Below are positions 1 to 8,562 of a stretch of DNA of 64,000 bases, in pieces. The DNA is from Verrucomicrobiota bacterium (lineage in GTDB: Bacteria > Verrucomicrobiota > Verrucomicrobiia > Chthoniobacterales > Terrimicrobiaceae). The stretch's first letter is position 1, and the number at the start of each line of letters is the position of its first letter. The DNA lies in assembly GCA_017305195.1 (NCBI GenBank), contig JAFKMU010000037.1, forward strand, positions 1 to 64,000, in the 5' to 3' direction. The position numbers and the translations under genes are program-made. The notes beneath the pieces are model-generated. The model made no database searches and had not been told where the DNA came from. It saw only the letters and a list, made by a program, of their open reading frames with translations.

Positions 1-201
1 GCGAGCCTCTTTTATCTTCCGGCATACAGCCCCGATCTCAACCCCATCGAACTGGCCTTCGCCAAACTCAAGGCCGCCTTACGATCCGCCGCTCAACGCA
101 CCTTCCATGGTCTCACTGTGGCCACGGCCCTGGCCCTCGACTCCTTCTCCGCCTCCCATTGCCTTAACTTTTTTCGTCACGCTTGTTACGGGACAAATTA
201 A
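1..201 (+). CDS. IS630-family transposase, C-terminal end (partial)
   Basis: The window begins inside this frame, so only the last 66 residues and the TAA stop are visible. The segment holds YSPDLNPIE, the hallmark of IS630/DDE_3 transposases, in which the Glu is the third acidic residue of the DDE catalytic triad. The N-terminal helix-turn-helix and the first two Asp residues would lie left of the window, so I cannot tell whether the element is intact. It is on the opposite strand to the next gene. Confidence 0.85.
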   Translation, partial: ASLFYLPAYSPDLNPIELAFAKLKAALRSAAQRTFHGLTVATALALDSFSASHCLNFFRHACYGTN

Positions 202-216
202 ATAGAAAATGCTCTA
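202..216. mobile_element. Probable right end of the IS630-type element
   Basis: Directly after the transposase stop there are about 13 bases (AT-rich, then GCTC) followed by a TA dinucleotide at 215-216. IS630/Tc1 elements insert at TA and duplicate it, so this is a plausible right boundary. The left terminal repeat is outside the window, so the inverted repeat cannot be verified. Confidence 0.4.
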
Positions 217-252
217 GTGGGGGAGAACCGGTAAGTTCTCTGGAAGAGGAGG

Positions 253-1035
253 CTACTTCAGCGTCTCGAGGATGCCGGGGATCTCGGAAAGCGACTCGAT
301 GGTGTAATCCGGGATGGCGCTGTCGGGTTCTTCGCTACCTTTGACCTTGATCCAGATCGACTTGATGCCAGCGTTGTTGGCGCCTGCGATGTCGCGCTCG
401 AGCGAATTGCCCACCATGATGGCTTCCCTGGGCTCGACTCCGAGTTCCGAAAGGAGCCGATGAAAGATTTCCGGCTTGGGTTTGCCGATGCCGTGTTCGC
501 CGCTGACGGCGATGGCCTGGAAATGGCTGCCGAGTCCGCTGGCGGCGATCTTTTCCCGTTGTAAATCCGGGGCGCCGTTGGTGAGCATGGCCAGCTTGTG
601 ATTCGGAGCGAGGCGGGCAAGAGTTTCGCGAGCTTCCGGCATCAGGCGCTGCAAAACGCGGCGTTCCTTGGCGAAGGTTTTTGCAAGGTCCGCGGCACCC
701 TCCGGATCTTCGATCAACTGCTCGCGCAGGGCCGCGTCAAAGACTTGTTCCCGGTAAGCGTGAGCCCAATTGCGGAGGGCGGTGAGTTCCTCGCTGTCGC
801 CTTCAAATTTTCCCCACAGACACTCGAAGGCGCTGATGCCGATCGCCTTGCAGTATGGCTGGCACGGGCCGGCGGCCCAGAGAACACGGGCGTGACGCAT
901 GGCGTCGCGCTGGAAGCGGCCGGCATCGGCTCCGTGGCCGGTGGAGGCAGCGCGGGCTGTCGCGGCAAAGGCTTCGGAGGAAACGGCTTCATCCACTACG
1001 AGTGTGTCGTCGAGGTCGAAGAGAAGGGCTTTCAT
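253..1035 (-). CDS. HAD-superfamily hydrolase (YjjG/phosphatase-like)
   Basis: A 260-residue cytoplasmic protein with all HAD motifs. Motif I is DLDDT near the N-terminus, with nucleophile D7 and acid/base D9. Motif II is the LTNG segment, the motif III Lys lies in GKPKP, and motif IV is VGNSLERD. A helical cap sits between motifs I and II, as in subfamily I enzymes such as YjjG nucleotidase and 2-haloacid dehalogenase-like phosphatases. The substrate cannot be read from the sequence. It stands alone between the IS end and a small membrane protein gene. Confidence 0.85.
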   Translation of the reverse strand: MKALLFDLDDTLVVDEAVSSEAFAATARAASTGHGADAGRFQRDAMRHARVLWAAGPCQPYCKAIGISAFECLWGKFEGDSEELTALRNWAHAYREQVFDAALREQLIEDPEGAADLAKTFAKERRVLQRLMPEARETLARLAPNHKLAMLTNGAPDLQREKIAASGLGSHFQAIAVSGEHGIGKPKPEIFHRLLSELGVEPREAIMVGNSLERDIAGANNAGIKSIWIKVKGSEEPDSAIPDYTIESLSEIPGILETLK

Positions 1036-1126
1036 GAGGTGAAGAGAAACGAGTTGAGACTGGTCGCCGGGGCGGGACGATGCGTCCTGGCCGCGCCTTT
1101 CGTGGCTGAGTCAGACAAAAAGTGCA

Positions 1127-1156
1127 AGCCCGACAAGCGGCATTCGTCGCCGGGCT
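1127..1156 (-). terminator. Possible intrinsic terminator
   Basis: A 6-bp GC-rich stem (AGCCCG/CGGGCT) with an 18-nt loop is followed on the minus strand, after a short gap, by a T-run (TTTTTG). It lies just past the 3' end of the small membrane protein gene. The large loop makes this a weak call. Confidence 0.35.
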
Positions 1157-1180
1157 TTTACTGGAGCCGGAAGCGCCGGG

Positions 1181-1432
1181 CTATTTTTTGTCGAAACGGA
1201 AAAGGAAGGTTGCGATTTTGTGCGCCCTGGAGATGAGGGCCGAGGCCAGGATGAGGATGATCGCCGAGGCGAAGGCGCCTTGCACCAGCGTGAGGTTCAG
1301 CGGCTGCTTGGGGCTGGAGTATATCGCGATACCCAGCGTCGCAGTGGAGGTGATGAACGTCGCCAGGTAGGTGGCAAGAAAGTACAGGCCGAGGATGCGG
1401 ATCAGGAGGACGGTCCAGTCGTGCTTGGTCAT
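1181..1432 (-). CDS. Small hypothetical membrane protein (83 aa)
   Basis: The 83-residue product has two hydrophobic segments, about residues 8-35 and 48-68, separated by a short loop, and a positively charged C-terminus ending FRFDKK. This suggests a two-pass inner-membrane protein with both ends in the cytoplasm. I do not recognise the family. It lies 21 bp downstream of the DUF885 gene on the same strand and may be cotranscribed with it. Confidence 0.6.
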   Translation of the reverse strand: MTKHDWTVLLIRILGLYFLATYLATFITSTATLGIAIYSSPKQPLNLTLVQGAFASAIILILASALISRAHKIATFLFRFDKK

Positions 1433-1453
1433 GGAGTGGGATCGGAGGAAATA

Positions 1454-3094
1454 CTAGACGCCCTGGTCATGCACGCGCGAAATCCACGACCACGGAATCG
1501 CCCCATGGCTGAGGATCCAGTCGTTGAACTGCTTGAGCGTCCAGCCCTCCCCGCCAACGAAGCGGCGGTAGAGTTTCTCCACCTCGATGCGGCCGAGGAG
1601 ATAGCTCATCGGGACGGTGGGTGAGCTGGTGTACCAGTTCACATCGCCAGCGGCGCGGGCGCGGGTGAAATGCACGCCATCCATCAGCATCTTGCAGGCG
1701 GCGTCGAAGCTCAGTGAACCATCGTGGAGCCCGCAATCGATCACGATGCGATGGGCGCGCCAGAGGGCGTCGTGGATCTGGAGCAGCCGGGTGACCGGGG
1801 TTTTCACCAGCTTGCGCTCGACGGCCATGCTTTCGCACCACATCGTCCATCCTTCATAGAAAATGGAGTGGGCCGACTGGCGGCGGATCTTGCTGGCGAG
1901 GCGATTCTGAACGGCGAACTGAAGATGATGGCCGGGATAGCCCTCGTGAACGCTGGTGAGCTCCAGGCCGAAGTGTTGCTTGATCTCCGCCTGCTTGCGG
2001 GCGGGGCTCTTCTCCAGCAGGCTCAGGTCATTGACCCAGAAAATGCCCTGCTGTTTTTTCGAGAATGGCGGCGGCGCGTTGTAGGCGGCGGTCGGGAAGT
2101 GATGGCGGAGAAAGGCCGGGGTCGGCAGCACCTTGAGGGTTTCTCCATGCGGCAGGCTCACGATATCGAGCGAGCGGAGCTGATCCTTTAGCGAGCTGGT
2201 GACCTCCTTGTATTCGTCTAGGAGCGGGCGTTCCGGCAGCCAGCCGCGGGCGGCGGCCTCGATGGCCTCCTGGGCGCTCCGGCGGCCGTATTTGGCGGCC
2301 TCCTGCTCCAGGAGGAGTTCCATATGGGCCACGAGACGTTCGCCATTGGCGCGGGCCTCGGGCAGCGATAAGTCCAAGCCGAGCCGCTCGCGAATGAGGT
2401 ACTCAAAATTGGCCCGCCCGATGGCGTAGCCGCGCGCTTCACCCTGTTTGCGGCGTCCGATGGTCGAGGCGTAGTCGGCGAAGGCCTTGCACGCGGAAGA
2501 GATGAGGCGGCGGGTTTTTGCCGGATTCGCGGATTGGGCCGCGAGCGTCTCCTCGATCTCACCGAGGAAGCTCACCGCACCCTCGCAGGCTTTTTGAGCG
2601 AGCTGGGTCCAAAGCGGAACCGGCTTGGTCAGGCACCGGGCTCCGGCGTCGAGAAAATCGGGGATGGCGGCGAGGCGGGCCTCGATGGCCGGAAGGACCG
2701 AGGCGACCTTGTCGGCGTAGCGGACCAGCAGGTCGAAGATGGCATCCACCGCCGTGTCGCAATGCACCTGCGGATTGTTGCGCCAGCGCTCGAGGTCGCG
2801 GGATTCCAGGAGTTCCGTCCGCAACATGGAGACGAAAGCGCGTCGGTCGAGCCAGTCGTCGCCGTGGAACGCCGCCTCCGGCAGCGCCTCGACGGCGGCG
2901 AGAGTTTTTTCGGCGAGCTTGATCTGGGCCTTGTGCGTCGAGACATCGTTGGCGCCCAGCTGATCATTGAACTTCTCCAGCCCCAGGCGGCTCGCCGCTT
3001 GAGGAAACCGCTGATAGGTCTCGGCGAAATAGGCTTCCGAGAGAGTCCGAAAGTTTCGGACGTGCGCAATGTCGACGGCGTTGAGGAACTTCAT
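1454..3094 (-). CDS. DUF885 family protein (probable metallopeptidase-like)
   Basis: A 546-residue protein carrying the DUF885 signature HEGYPGHH at residues 383-390. DUF885 proteins have a zincin-like arrangement in which these His/Glu residues are expected to bind zinc, and related proteins act as dipeptidases or are annotated as X-Pro peptidase-like. No signal peptide is evident: the N-terminus MKFLNAVDIA is not hydrophobic enough, although many relatives are secreted. The gene starts 10 bp after the upstream signal-peptide protein on the same strand, so the two probably form one transcript. Substrate unknown. Confidence 0.8.
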   Translation of the reverse strand: MKFLNAVDIAHVRNFRTLSEAYFAETYQRFPQAASRLGLEKFNDQLGANDVSTHKAQIKLAEKTLAAVEALPEAAFHGDDWLDRRAFVSMLRTELLESRDLERWRNNPQVHCDTAVDAIFDLLVRYADKVASVLPAIEARLAAIPDFLDAGARCLTKPVPLWTQLAQKACEGAVSFLGEIEETLAAQSANPAKTRRLISSACKAFADYASTIGRRKQGEARGYAIGRANFEYLIRERLGLDLSLPEARANGERLVAHMELLLEQEAAKYGRRSAQEAIEAAARGWLPERPLLDEYKEVTSSLKDQLRSLDIVSLPHGETLKVLPTPAFLRHHFPTAAYNAPPPFSKKQQGIFWVNDLSLLEKSPARKQAEIKQHFGLELTSVHEGYPGHHLQFAVQNRLASKIRRQSAHSIFYEGWTMWCESMAVERKLVKTPVTRLLQIHDALWRAHRIVIDCGLHDGSLSFDAACKMLMDGVHFTRARAAGDVNWYTSSPTVPMSYLLGRIEVEKLYRRFVGGEGWTLKQFNDWILSHGAIPWSWISRVHDQGV

Positions 3095-3103
3095 AGAAAA
3101 GGA

Positions 3104-3955
3104 TCAGGGCGCGGCTTTTTTCACGATGCGGCCTTCGTCGTCCACGGGGCCGAGGGCGATGGCCTCCATCTGGTCGGCGAGCGTGCGCATCTGTTTGACC
3201 TCGGCCTCGGTGGGCGGCTGGCCCGCCTTGCTGGCCGCGAGGTCGCGCAACTCGGTGAGCTTGGCGATGAGGGTGGAGACAAATTCGGTTTTCTTCAGGC
3301 GCGGATGCAGCGTGTTGAGCCGGTCGAGATAGTAATCCATGACCTCCGAGCGGCCGAGGATGCGGGCGCGGTCGGGATTGTAGTTGCGCGCGCAGCTGTT
3401 GGCGGCGAGCTGGAAGCCGCGGAGCCAGCCGCCGAGACTGATCATGTGGGCCATCTGCTCATCGCGGAGATCGAGCATGGACTGCTCGACATCGCCCTGG
3501 GTGCGCACGAGCTCCTCGCGCATGCCCTGCCAGTCGCCTTTCCGGCTGTACTCAAGGAGGCTCTTGCTGCGCTTGGTCATGCCCTCGCCGATGCCGAGGG
3601 CACGGGCCTGGCGGATGAGGGCGCGGCCGATGTCCTGCACATCGTCGGAGCGTTCCGCGATGGTGAGCATGAAGCCGTCGGCCACGAGCGCGCCAAAGTG
3701 CAGCGAGGTCTGGAGCCGGTTGTCGAAAAGCGCGTCGCGGTTGTTCTGGGCGATGATGTCCAGCGGCGGCTGGAAGCTGCCGAGGTCCTTGAGGATGCCG
3801 GCGATGGACGGCGCGGTGATGTCGTTCACGCCGAGTTCGTCGCGCATGTACTCGTCGGAGGCAGCCTGCAATTCCTTATCCGTCGGTTCCTGGGCACAGA
3901 GAAGACCGACGCTGCAGGCAAGGCTAAAAGCGAGAGCGCATTGGCGCGAAACCAT
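3104..3955 (-). CDS. Hypothetical secreted helical protein
   Basis: I place the start at the ATG whose product begins MVSRQCALAF, because this gives a proper signal peptide ending near LLCAQ; the frame extends 13 codons further upstream without improving it. The mature part (about 260 residues) is charged and mostly helical, with Arg/Glu-rich segments and no motif I recognise. It lies immediately upstream of the DUF885 gene with a 9-bp gap and is divergent from alanine dehydrogenase. A periplasmic role is inferred from the signal peptide only. Confidence 0.7.
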   Translation of the reverse strand: MVSRQCALAFSLACSVGLLCAQEPTDKELQAASDEYMRDELGVNDITAPSIAGILKDLGSFQPPLDIIAQNNRDALFDNRLQTSLHFGALVADGFMLTIAERSDDVQDIGRALIRQARALGIGEGMTKRSKSLLEYSRKGDWQGMREELVRTQGDVEQSMLDLRDEQMAHMISLGGWLRGFQLAANSCARNYNPDRARILGRSEVMDYYLDRLNTLHPRLKKTEFVSTLIAKLTELRDLAASKAGQPPTEAEVKQMRTLADQMEAIALGPVDDEGRIVKKAAP

Positions 3956-4034
3956 ACGGTTACCCGTTAATATCCGATTTTGCACCCAAGGCAAAGAACT
4001 TGTGGTGGCGGGTTTTCCGAGGGATAATCACGAT

Positions 4035-5141
4035 GTGATTATCGGGGTTCCCAAAGAGATCAAGGAACAGGAATTCCGCGTCGCGCTGGTGCCTTCCGGC
4101 GCGTACCAGCTGGTTAAGCGCGGACACAGGGTATTGGTGGAAACCAACGCGGGGGCTGGCATCGGCTATCAGGATGCGGATTACCGGCAAGCCGGCGCAG
4201 AGATCGTGGCGACGCACGAGGAGGTCTTTGCCCGTGCCGACCTGATCGTGAAGGTCAAGGAGCCGCTCCCATCGGAATACGGCCTGCTGCGCAAAGGGCA
4301 GACGCTTTTCACCTATCTGCATCTCGCTGCCAGCAAGCCGCTTACGGAGGCGCTACTGGCCACTGGCGCGACCTGCATCGCCTACGAGACTGTCGAGGTG
4401 AACCGCCGCCTGCCGCTGCTCGAACCCATGAGTGAAATCGCCGGGCGCATGTCGGTGCTCGTCGGTGGGTATTTCCTCGCCAAGCATAACGATGGCAAAG
4501 GCGTGCTTCTCGGGGGAGTGCCGGGTGTATTGCCGGGCAAGGTGATCGTGATCGGCGGCGGGACGAGCGGAGTGAACGCTGCCCGTATGGCGACCGGCCT
4601 TGGCGCTGATGTGACGATTTTGGAGGTCGATCTTGAGCGGATGCGGTTTCTCGACATCACGATGGGGCCGGCGCATACGCTGTTTTCCAGCGAGGCGAGC
4701 CTGATCGAGCTGCTTCCGGGGGTGGACCTGTTGATCGGTGCGGTGCTTGTGCCGGGCGCGCGGGCTCCCAAGCTGATCACCCGGGAAATGCTCCGCATGA
4801 TGAAGCCCGGCAGCGTGCTCGTCGACATCGCCATCGACCAGGGCGGCTGTGTCGAGACCTCGCGGCCGACGACGCACCATGACCCGACCTTTATTGAGGA
4901 GGGAGTGGTGCATTACTGTGTGGCCAATATGCCCGGCGCCTACGCTCGCACAGCGACCCAGGCGCTGACCAATGCGACGTACCGCTACATCGAGACCCTG
5001 GCGGAGTTTGGCCTGGCCGAGGCGGTGAACCGCCAGCCCGGCCTGCTGCACGGCATTGAGATCCAGGATGGAAAGCTCACGTGCAAAGCGGTGGCGGAGG
5101 CGCACGGGATCGCGTATGATCCCGTCTCCCTTACCCAATGA
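4035..5141 (+). CDS. ald: Alanine dehydrogenase
   Basis: The product is a 368-residue NAD-dependent L-alanine dehydrogenase (alanine to pyruvate plus ammonia). The frame is open far upstream, but the GTG start gives MIIGVPKEIK, the conserved family N-terminus, and the usual length of about 370 residues. Visible features are the N-terminal catalytic domain with KVKEPL and the HLAA segment, and the Rossmann NAD loop GGGTSG at residues 174-179. The C-terminal ANMPGAYARTAT motif is also present. The stop overlaps the proA start (ATGA), implying translational coupling. Confidence 0.95.
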   Translation: MIIGVPKEIKEQEFRVALVPSGAYQLVKRGHRVLVETNAGAGIGYQDADYRQAGAEIVATHEEVFARADLIVKVKEPLPSEYGLLRKGQTLFTYLHLAASKPLTEALLATGATCIAYETVEVNRRLPLLEPMSEIAGRMSVLVGGYFLAKHNDGKGVLLGGVPGVLPGKVIVIGGGTSGVNAARMATGLGADVTILEVDLERMRFLDITMGPAHTLFSSEASLIELLPGVDLLIGAVLVPGARAPKLITREMLRMMKPGSVLVDIAIDQGGCVETSRPTTHHDPTFIEEGVVHYCVANMPGAYARTATQALTNATYRYIETLAEFGLAEAVNRQPGLLHGIEIQDGKLTCKAVAEAHGIAYDPVSLTQ

Positions 5142-6397
5142 CTCTGCAGGACCAAATAACGGAAATCGGGCGCAAGGCTCGCGCAGCCTCCCGGGAACTC
5201 GCCAAGCTCTCCGCCGGTACAAAAAACGCCGCGCTGAGAGGTATCGCCGATGCCTTGGTCGAGCGCGCCCCAGCCATTCTCGCGGCCAACGTGATTGACC
5301 TCGAGCGCGCTGAGAAGCATGGCCTGAGCAAGGCCATGCTCGACCGCCTGCGCCTGACCGATGAGCGTATCGCCTCCATGGGGGAGGGCATTCGCCGCGT
5401 GGCCGAGCTGGATGATCCAGTCGGCAAGACGATTCACCACTGGACACGGCCCAACGGTCTGCAAATCAACAAGGTGCGCACGCCGATAGGCGTGATCGGC
5501 ATTATTTACGAGTCGCGTCCCAATGTGACGAGCGACGCCGCCGTGCTCTGTCTGAAGACCGGCAACGCCGTGATCCTGCGAGGAGGCTCCGAGGCGATCG
5601 ATTCCAACCTGGCCATCGCCGAGGCGATGCAGGCGGGAGGCAGCGCCCATGGTTTGCCCCGGGATGCCGTGCAGCTCATTCCCACCATCGACCGCGAGGC
5701 CGTGCGCCTCATGGCGGAGATGGACCGCTACATCGATCTCATCGTCCCCCGGGGCGGGCACAAGCTTATCGAGACCGTCGTGAGCCACGCCCGCATGCCT
5801 GTGATCAAGCATTACCACGGCGTGTGCCATGTCTACGTCGATCGCGACGCGGATCTCGACATGGCGACCGAGATCACGATCAACGGCAAGGTCCAGCGCC
5901 CCGGCGTATGCAATGCCGTCGAGACCCTCCTGGTTCATCGCGGGGTCGCCCAGTCGTTTCTGGAGAAAGCCGGGGCGGAGTTGATCGCCAAGGGGGTCGA
6001 GATCCGGGGAGACGAGGCGACACAAGCCATCCTCAATGGCCGCTCGAAGCCTGCCACCGAGGAGGACTGGACGGCGGAGTACCTCGATCTCATCATTTCC
6101 GTGAAAGTCGTCGACGACCTCACCGAGGCCATCGAGCACATCGAGAAGTACGGTTCGCATCACAGTGACGCCATCGTGACGAGCAATCCCGCCGTGGCGG
6201 AGCGCTTCCTCAACGAGGTCGACTCGGCCACTGTCTATTGGAATGCCTCGACCCGGTTTACCGACGGCGGGGAGTTTGGGTTTGGCGCGGAGATCGGCAT
6301 CAGCACGGACAAGCTCCATGCCCGCGGACCGATGGGCCTCGATGAGCTGACGACCTACAAGTACGTGATCCGGGGAGACGGACAGATTCGCCAATGA
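5138..6397 (+). CDS. proA: Gamma-glutamyl phosphate reductase
   Basis: A 419-residue enzyme of the aldehyde dehydrogenase superfamily. It reduces gamma-glutamyl phosphate to glutamate semialdehyde in proline biosynthesis. The catalytic cysteine is C258 in the motif PGVCNA, and the family segments YESRPNVT, LRGGSEA and VPRGG are all present, as is the C-terminal LHARGPMGL. Length matches the family. The glutamate kinase partner (proB) is not adjacent. It overlaps its neighbours by 4 bp on both sides. Confidence 0.97.
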   Translation: MTLQDQITEIGRKARAASRELAKLSAGTKNAALRGIADALVERAPAILAANVIDLERAEKHGLSKAMLDRLRLTDERIASMGEGIRRVAELDDPVGKTIHHWTRPNGLQINKVRTPIGVIGIIYESRPNVTSDAAVLCLKTGNAVILRGGSEAIDSNLAIAEAMQAGGSAHGLPRDAVQLIPTIDREAVRLMAEMDRYIDLIVPRGGHKLIETVVSHARMPVIKHYHGVCHVYVDRDADLDMATEITINGKVQRPGVCNAVETLLVHRGVAQSFLEKAGAELIAKGVEIRGDEATQAILNGRSKPATEEDWTAEYLDLIISVKVVDDLTEAIEHIEKYGSHHSDAIVTSNPAVAERFLNEVDSATVYWNASTRFTDGGEFGFGAEIGISTDKLHARGPMGLDELTTYKYVIRGDGQIRQ

Positions 6398-6666
6398 ACG
6401 CGACGCGGGTTTTTTACGAGGGCAGGGTGCAGGGCGTCGGTTTCCGCTGGACGGCGCGCAAGATCGCCCAGGGCTATGACGTCACCGGGCTGGTGCGAAA
6501 TCTCCCGGACGGCCGGGTGGAGCTCCAGGTGAGCGGTGACGATGGCGAGGTGGATGCCTTTTTGACCGACATCCGCGACAGCGTGCTGGCGGGACACATC
6601 ACCACCGAGCAGCGCGAAAAGATTTCCCTGCCCAACGCATTCCGAGGATTCCAGATCATCTCATGA
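6394..6666 (+). CDS. acyP: Acylphosphatase
   Basis: A 90-residue protein with the full acylphosphatase signature GRVQGVGFR and GLVRNLPDG. The catalytic pair is R18 (phosphate binding) and N36 (water orientation). It hydrolyses carboxyl-phosphate bonds in the cytoplasm. Its position directly after proA is suggestive because gamma-glutamyl phosphate is an acyl phosphate, but a functional link is only an inference. Four-base overlaps (ATGA) join it to proA and to the following ABC gene. Confidence 0.93.
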   Translation: MNATRVFYEGRVQGVGFRWTARKIAQGYDVTGLVRNLPDGRVELQVSGDDGEVDAFLTDIRDSVLAGHITTEQREKISLPNAFRGFQIIS

Positions 6667-7514
6667 GCACCCCCGCCGTCCGCATTACCGGCCTCACCAA
6701 GCTGTATCCCGTGCATCTCCGCCGACAGAAGGTGGTTGCTGTCAGAGACTTGAATCTCGATGTCCCCGAGGGGCAGGTGTACGGCCTGCTCGGGCCCAAT
6801 GGCTCGGGCAAGAGCACCACGCTGAAGATCCTCCTCGGCCTCGTCACCGCGACGCATGGCAAGACGGAGATTTTTGGCGAGGACAGCCGCGATTACCACA
6901 GCCACCGTGATGTGGGGTTCCTGCCGGAGAATCCGTATTTCTACAAGTTCCTCACCGCCGATGAGACGATCCGCTTTTATGGCAAGATCTGCGGCATGAG
7001 CGGCAAGGCGCTCACCGCCAAGGTTTCCGAGCTTCTCGCGCTCGTGGGCCTGGAGGATGCGCGCCATCGCCGCGTGGGAGGATTTTCCAAGGGCATGCTC
7101 CAGCGCATCGGCCTGGCCCAGGCCCTGGTGCAGGACCCTCGCCTCCTGGTTCTCGACGAACCCACGGCGGGCGTCGATCCGCTCGGGTCCCGGCAGATCC
7201 GCGATCTCATCCTGGAGATGAAGCGCCGGGGCAAGACCGTACTGCTCACCTCGCACCTCCTCGAGCAGGTGCAGGAAGTTTGCGACCGGGTGGGCATCAT
7301 GTCGCGCGGAGTGATGCTGCGCGAGGGCACTCTCGGCGAACTCATCACCGTCGGCGGACAGACCGAGTATCTGGTCGAGAACGCTCCCGACGGCTTGCAG
7401 GAAAAAATCGCCCGGCTCGTGGCAGAATCCGGCGCCAAGCTGGTGGAAACCCGCAAGCCGCAGCGCACGCTCGAGAAGGTCTTCCTCGAGGCCATCGAGA
7501 ACGCCCAGAAGTGA
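6663..7514 (+). CDS. ABC transporter ATP-binding protein (ABC-2 type), no adjacent permease
   Basis: A 283-residue ATPase with Walker A GPNGSGKST (residues 44-52), a signature-like GGFSKGM, Walker B LLVLDEP followed by the D-loop, and the H-loop in LTSHLL. The approximately 75-residue C-terminal extension is typical of the CcmA/NatA/GldA-type ATPases that work with ABC-2 permeases. Such permeases are usually adjacent, but here the next gene is bioD, so the membrane partner must be elsewhere. The final GTGA overlaps the bioD start. Confidence 0.9.
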   Translation: MSTPAVRITGLTKLYPVHLRRQKVVAVRDLNLDVPEGQVYGLLGPNGSGKSTTLKILLGLVTATHGKTEIFGEDSRDYHSHRDVGFLPENPYFYKFLTADETIRFYGKICGMSGKALTAKVSELLALVGLEDARHRRVGGFSKGMLQRIGLAQALVQDPRLLVLDEPTAGVDPLGSRQIRDLILEMKRRGKTVLLTSHLLEQVQEVCDRVGIMSRGVMLREGTLGELITVGGQTEYLVENAPDGLQEKIARLVAESGAKLVETRKPQRTLEKVFLEAIENAQK

Positions 7515-8134
7515 ACTGCTTCATCACCGGCACGGACACCGGAGTCGGCAAAACCTTCGTCACCGCCCTGCTCACCCGGAGCCTGCGGGCGGCGGGTTTG
7601 GACACCATCGCGCTCAAGCCCATCAGCTGCGGCGACCGCGACGACGCCGAGACGCTGCATCGCGCCATCGGAGGGGAACTGCCCCTCGACGCCATCAATC
7701 CCCTGTGGTTCGACGCCCCGGCGGCCCCGCTCATCGCGGCGCGCGAGGAGGGACGGGAAATCGACGCCGCCGCGCTGCGCGATTGGTTCGCCGGGCTGCG
7801 TCAAAGCCGCAAATCCCTCCTCGTCGAGGGAGTCGGCGGCTGGCTGGTTCCCGTGGCCGAGGGCTTGGGCGGCGCGGAGTTTGCCGCCCTATTTGGCCTC
7901 CCCGTGGTCATCGTGGTGGCAAACCGGCTGGGATGCCTCAATCACACGCTCCTCACGATCGAGAGCATCCGAGCCCATGGTCTGACCTGCGCCGGGATGA
8001 TCATCAATCACCTCCAACCGCCGGAGACGATTTCCGAGCGCACGAATGCTACTCTCCTGCGGGAACTCGCAGTCGTGCCGGTGCTTTTCGAGATTCAGCC
8101 GGGGCAGCAGACGCTGGATCTCGCTGTAGCCTGA
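7511..8134 (+). CDS. bioD: Dethiobiotin synthetase
   Basis: A 207-residue enzyme that closes the ureido ring of dethiobiotin from DAPA, CO2 and ATP in biotin synthesis. The GTG start gives MNCFITGTDTGVGKT, whose GTDTGVGKT is the family P-loop. ALKPISCG carries the conserved Lys, and LLVEGVGGWLVP is the Mg/phosphate motif. No other bio genes are in the window. It overlaps the ABC ATPase by 4 bp and is probably expressed with the ald-proA-acyP chain. Confidence 0.93.
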   Translation: MNCFITGTDTGVGKTFVTALLTRSLRAAGLDTIALKPISCGDRDDAETLHRAIGGELPLDAINPLWFDAPAAPLIAAREEGREIDAAALRDWFAGLRQSRKSLLVEGVGGWLVPVAEGLGGAEFAALFGLPVVIVVANRLGCLNHTLLTIESIRAHGLTCAGMIINHLQPPETISERTNATLLRELAVVPVLFEIQPGQQTLDLAVA

Positions 8135-8144
8135 TCCGGGAGCG

Positions 8145-8294
8145 TTACTGGCTCTGCTTGTCGATCCACTCGCCGATCTGGCGGTCAGCGTTGACCGCGC
8201 CCTGCCAGGGGTCAAATTTCCGGCCCTGGGGGGTGGAAACGCATCCCGCGAGAACGAAGGACACGAGGACGAGCAGAGCGACGCGGATCAGCAT
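8145..8294 (-). CDS. Small lipoprotein
   Basis: A 49-residue product. Starting at MLIRVALL gives a short hydrophobic stretch and the lipobox LAGC, so it should be lipidated and anchored in a membrane. The mature part is only about 30 residues and ends EWIDKQSQ; no domain is recognisable. A longer start 13 codons upstream exists but would weaken the signal peptide. It is convergent with bioD, with only 10 bp between the stops. Confidence 0.65.
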   Translation of the reverse strand: MLIRVALLVLVSFVLAGCVSTPQGRKFDPWQGAVNADRQIGEWIDKQSQ

Positions 8295-8562
8295 AGAGCC
8301 GCTCAAAGTATCCCACGCCGGGATACGGGGCAAGTTTCGGCCGAAATCGCGGAAGATTTTGAAGTTCTGGCGGGAGTCGGTCCGGCGGTTCTTTGGTCAA
8401 GGCGATGTTGGGCGGGTCGGGTGATACACGGTTCCGGTGGAGGCTCTGGCGGGTATTTGGAGGGATTGGGACACCTTCTTCCTTGACGGAGTGGCCCCAT
8501 TCCGCAAGTGCTAACGGACTTGCCCAAAGCCGATGTGGTTATGGGTGGGTTTGCCTTTGCCC

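Noticed and set aside
2534..3970. Plus-strand open frame of about 480 codons
   Set aside because: Antisense to the DUF885 gene and the upstream secreted protein; no recognisable domain and no ribosome-binding site.
3384..4034. Upstream extension of the alanine dehydrogenase frame
   Set aside because: The frame is open for over 200 codons before the gene, but it overlaps a signal-peptide gene on the other strand and the family N-terminus begins at GTG 4035.
8295..8562. Promoter or RNA gene ahead of bamA
   Set aside because: A TTGACG near 8483 lacks a matching -10 at proper spacing, and no stable structured RNA was evident.
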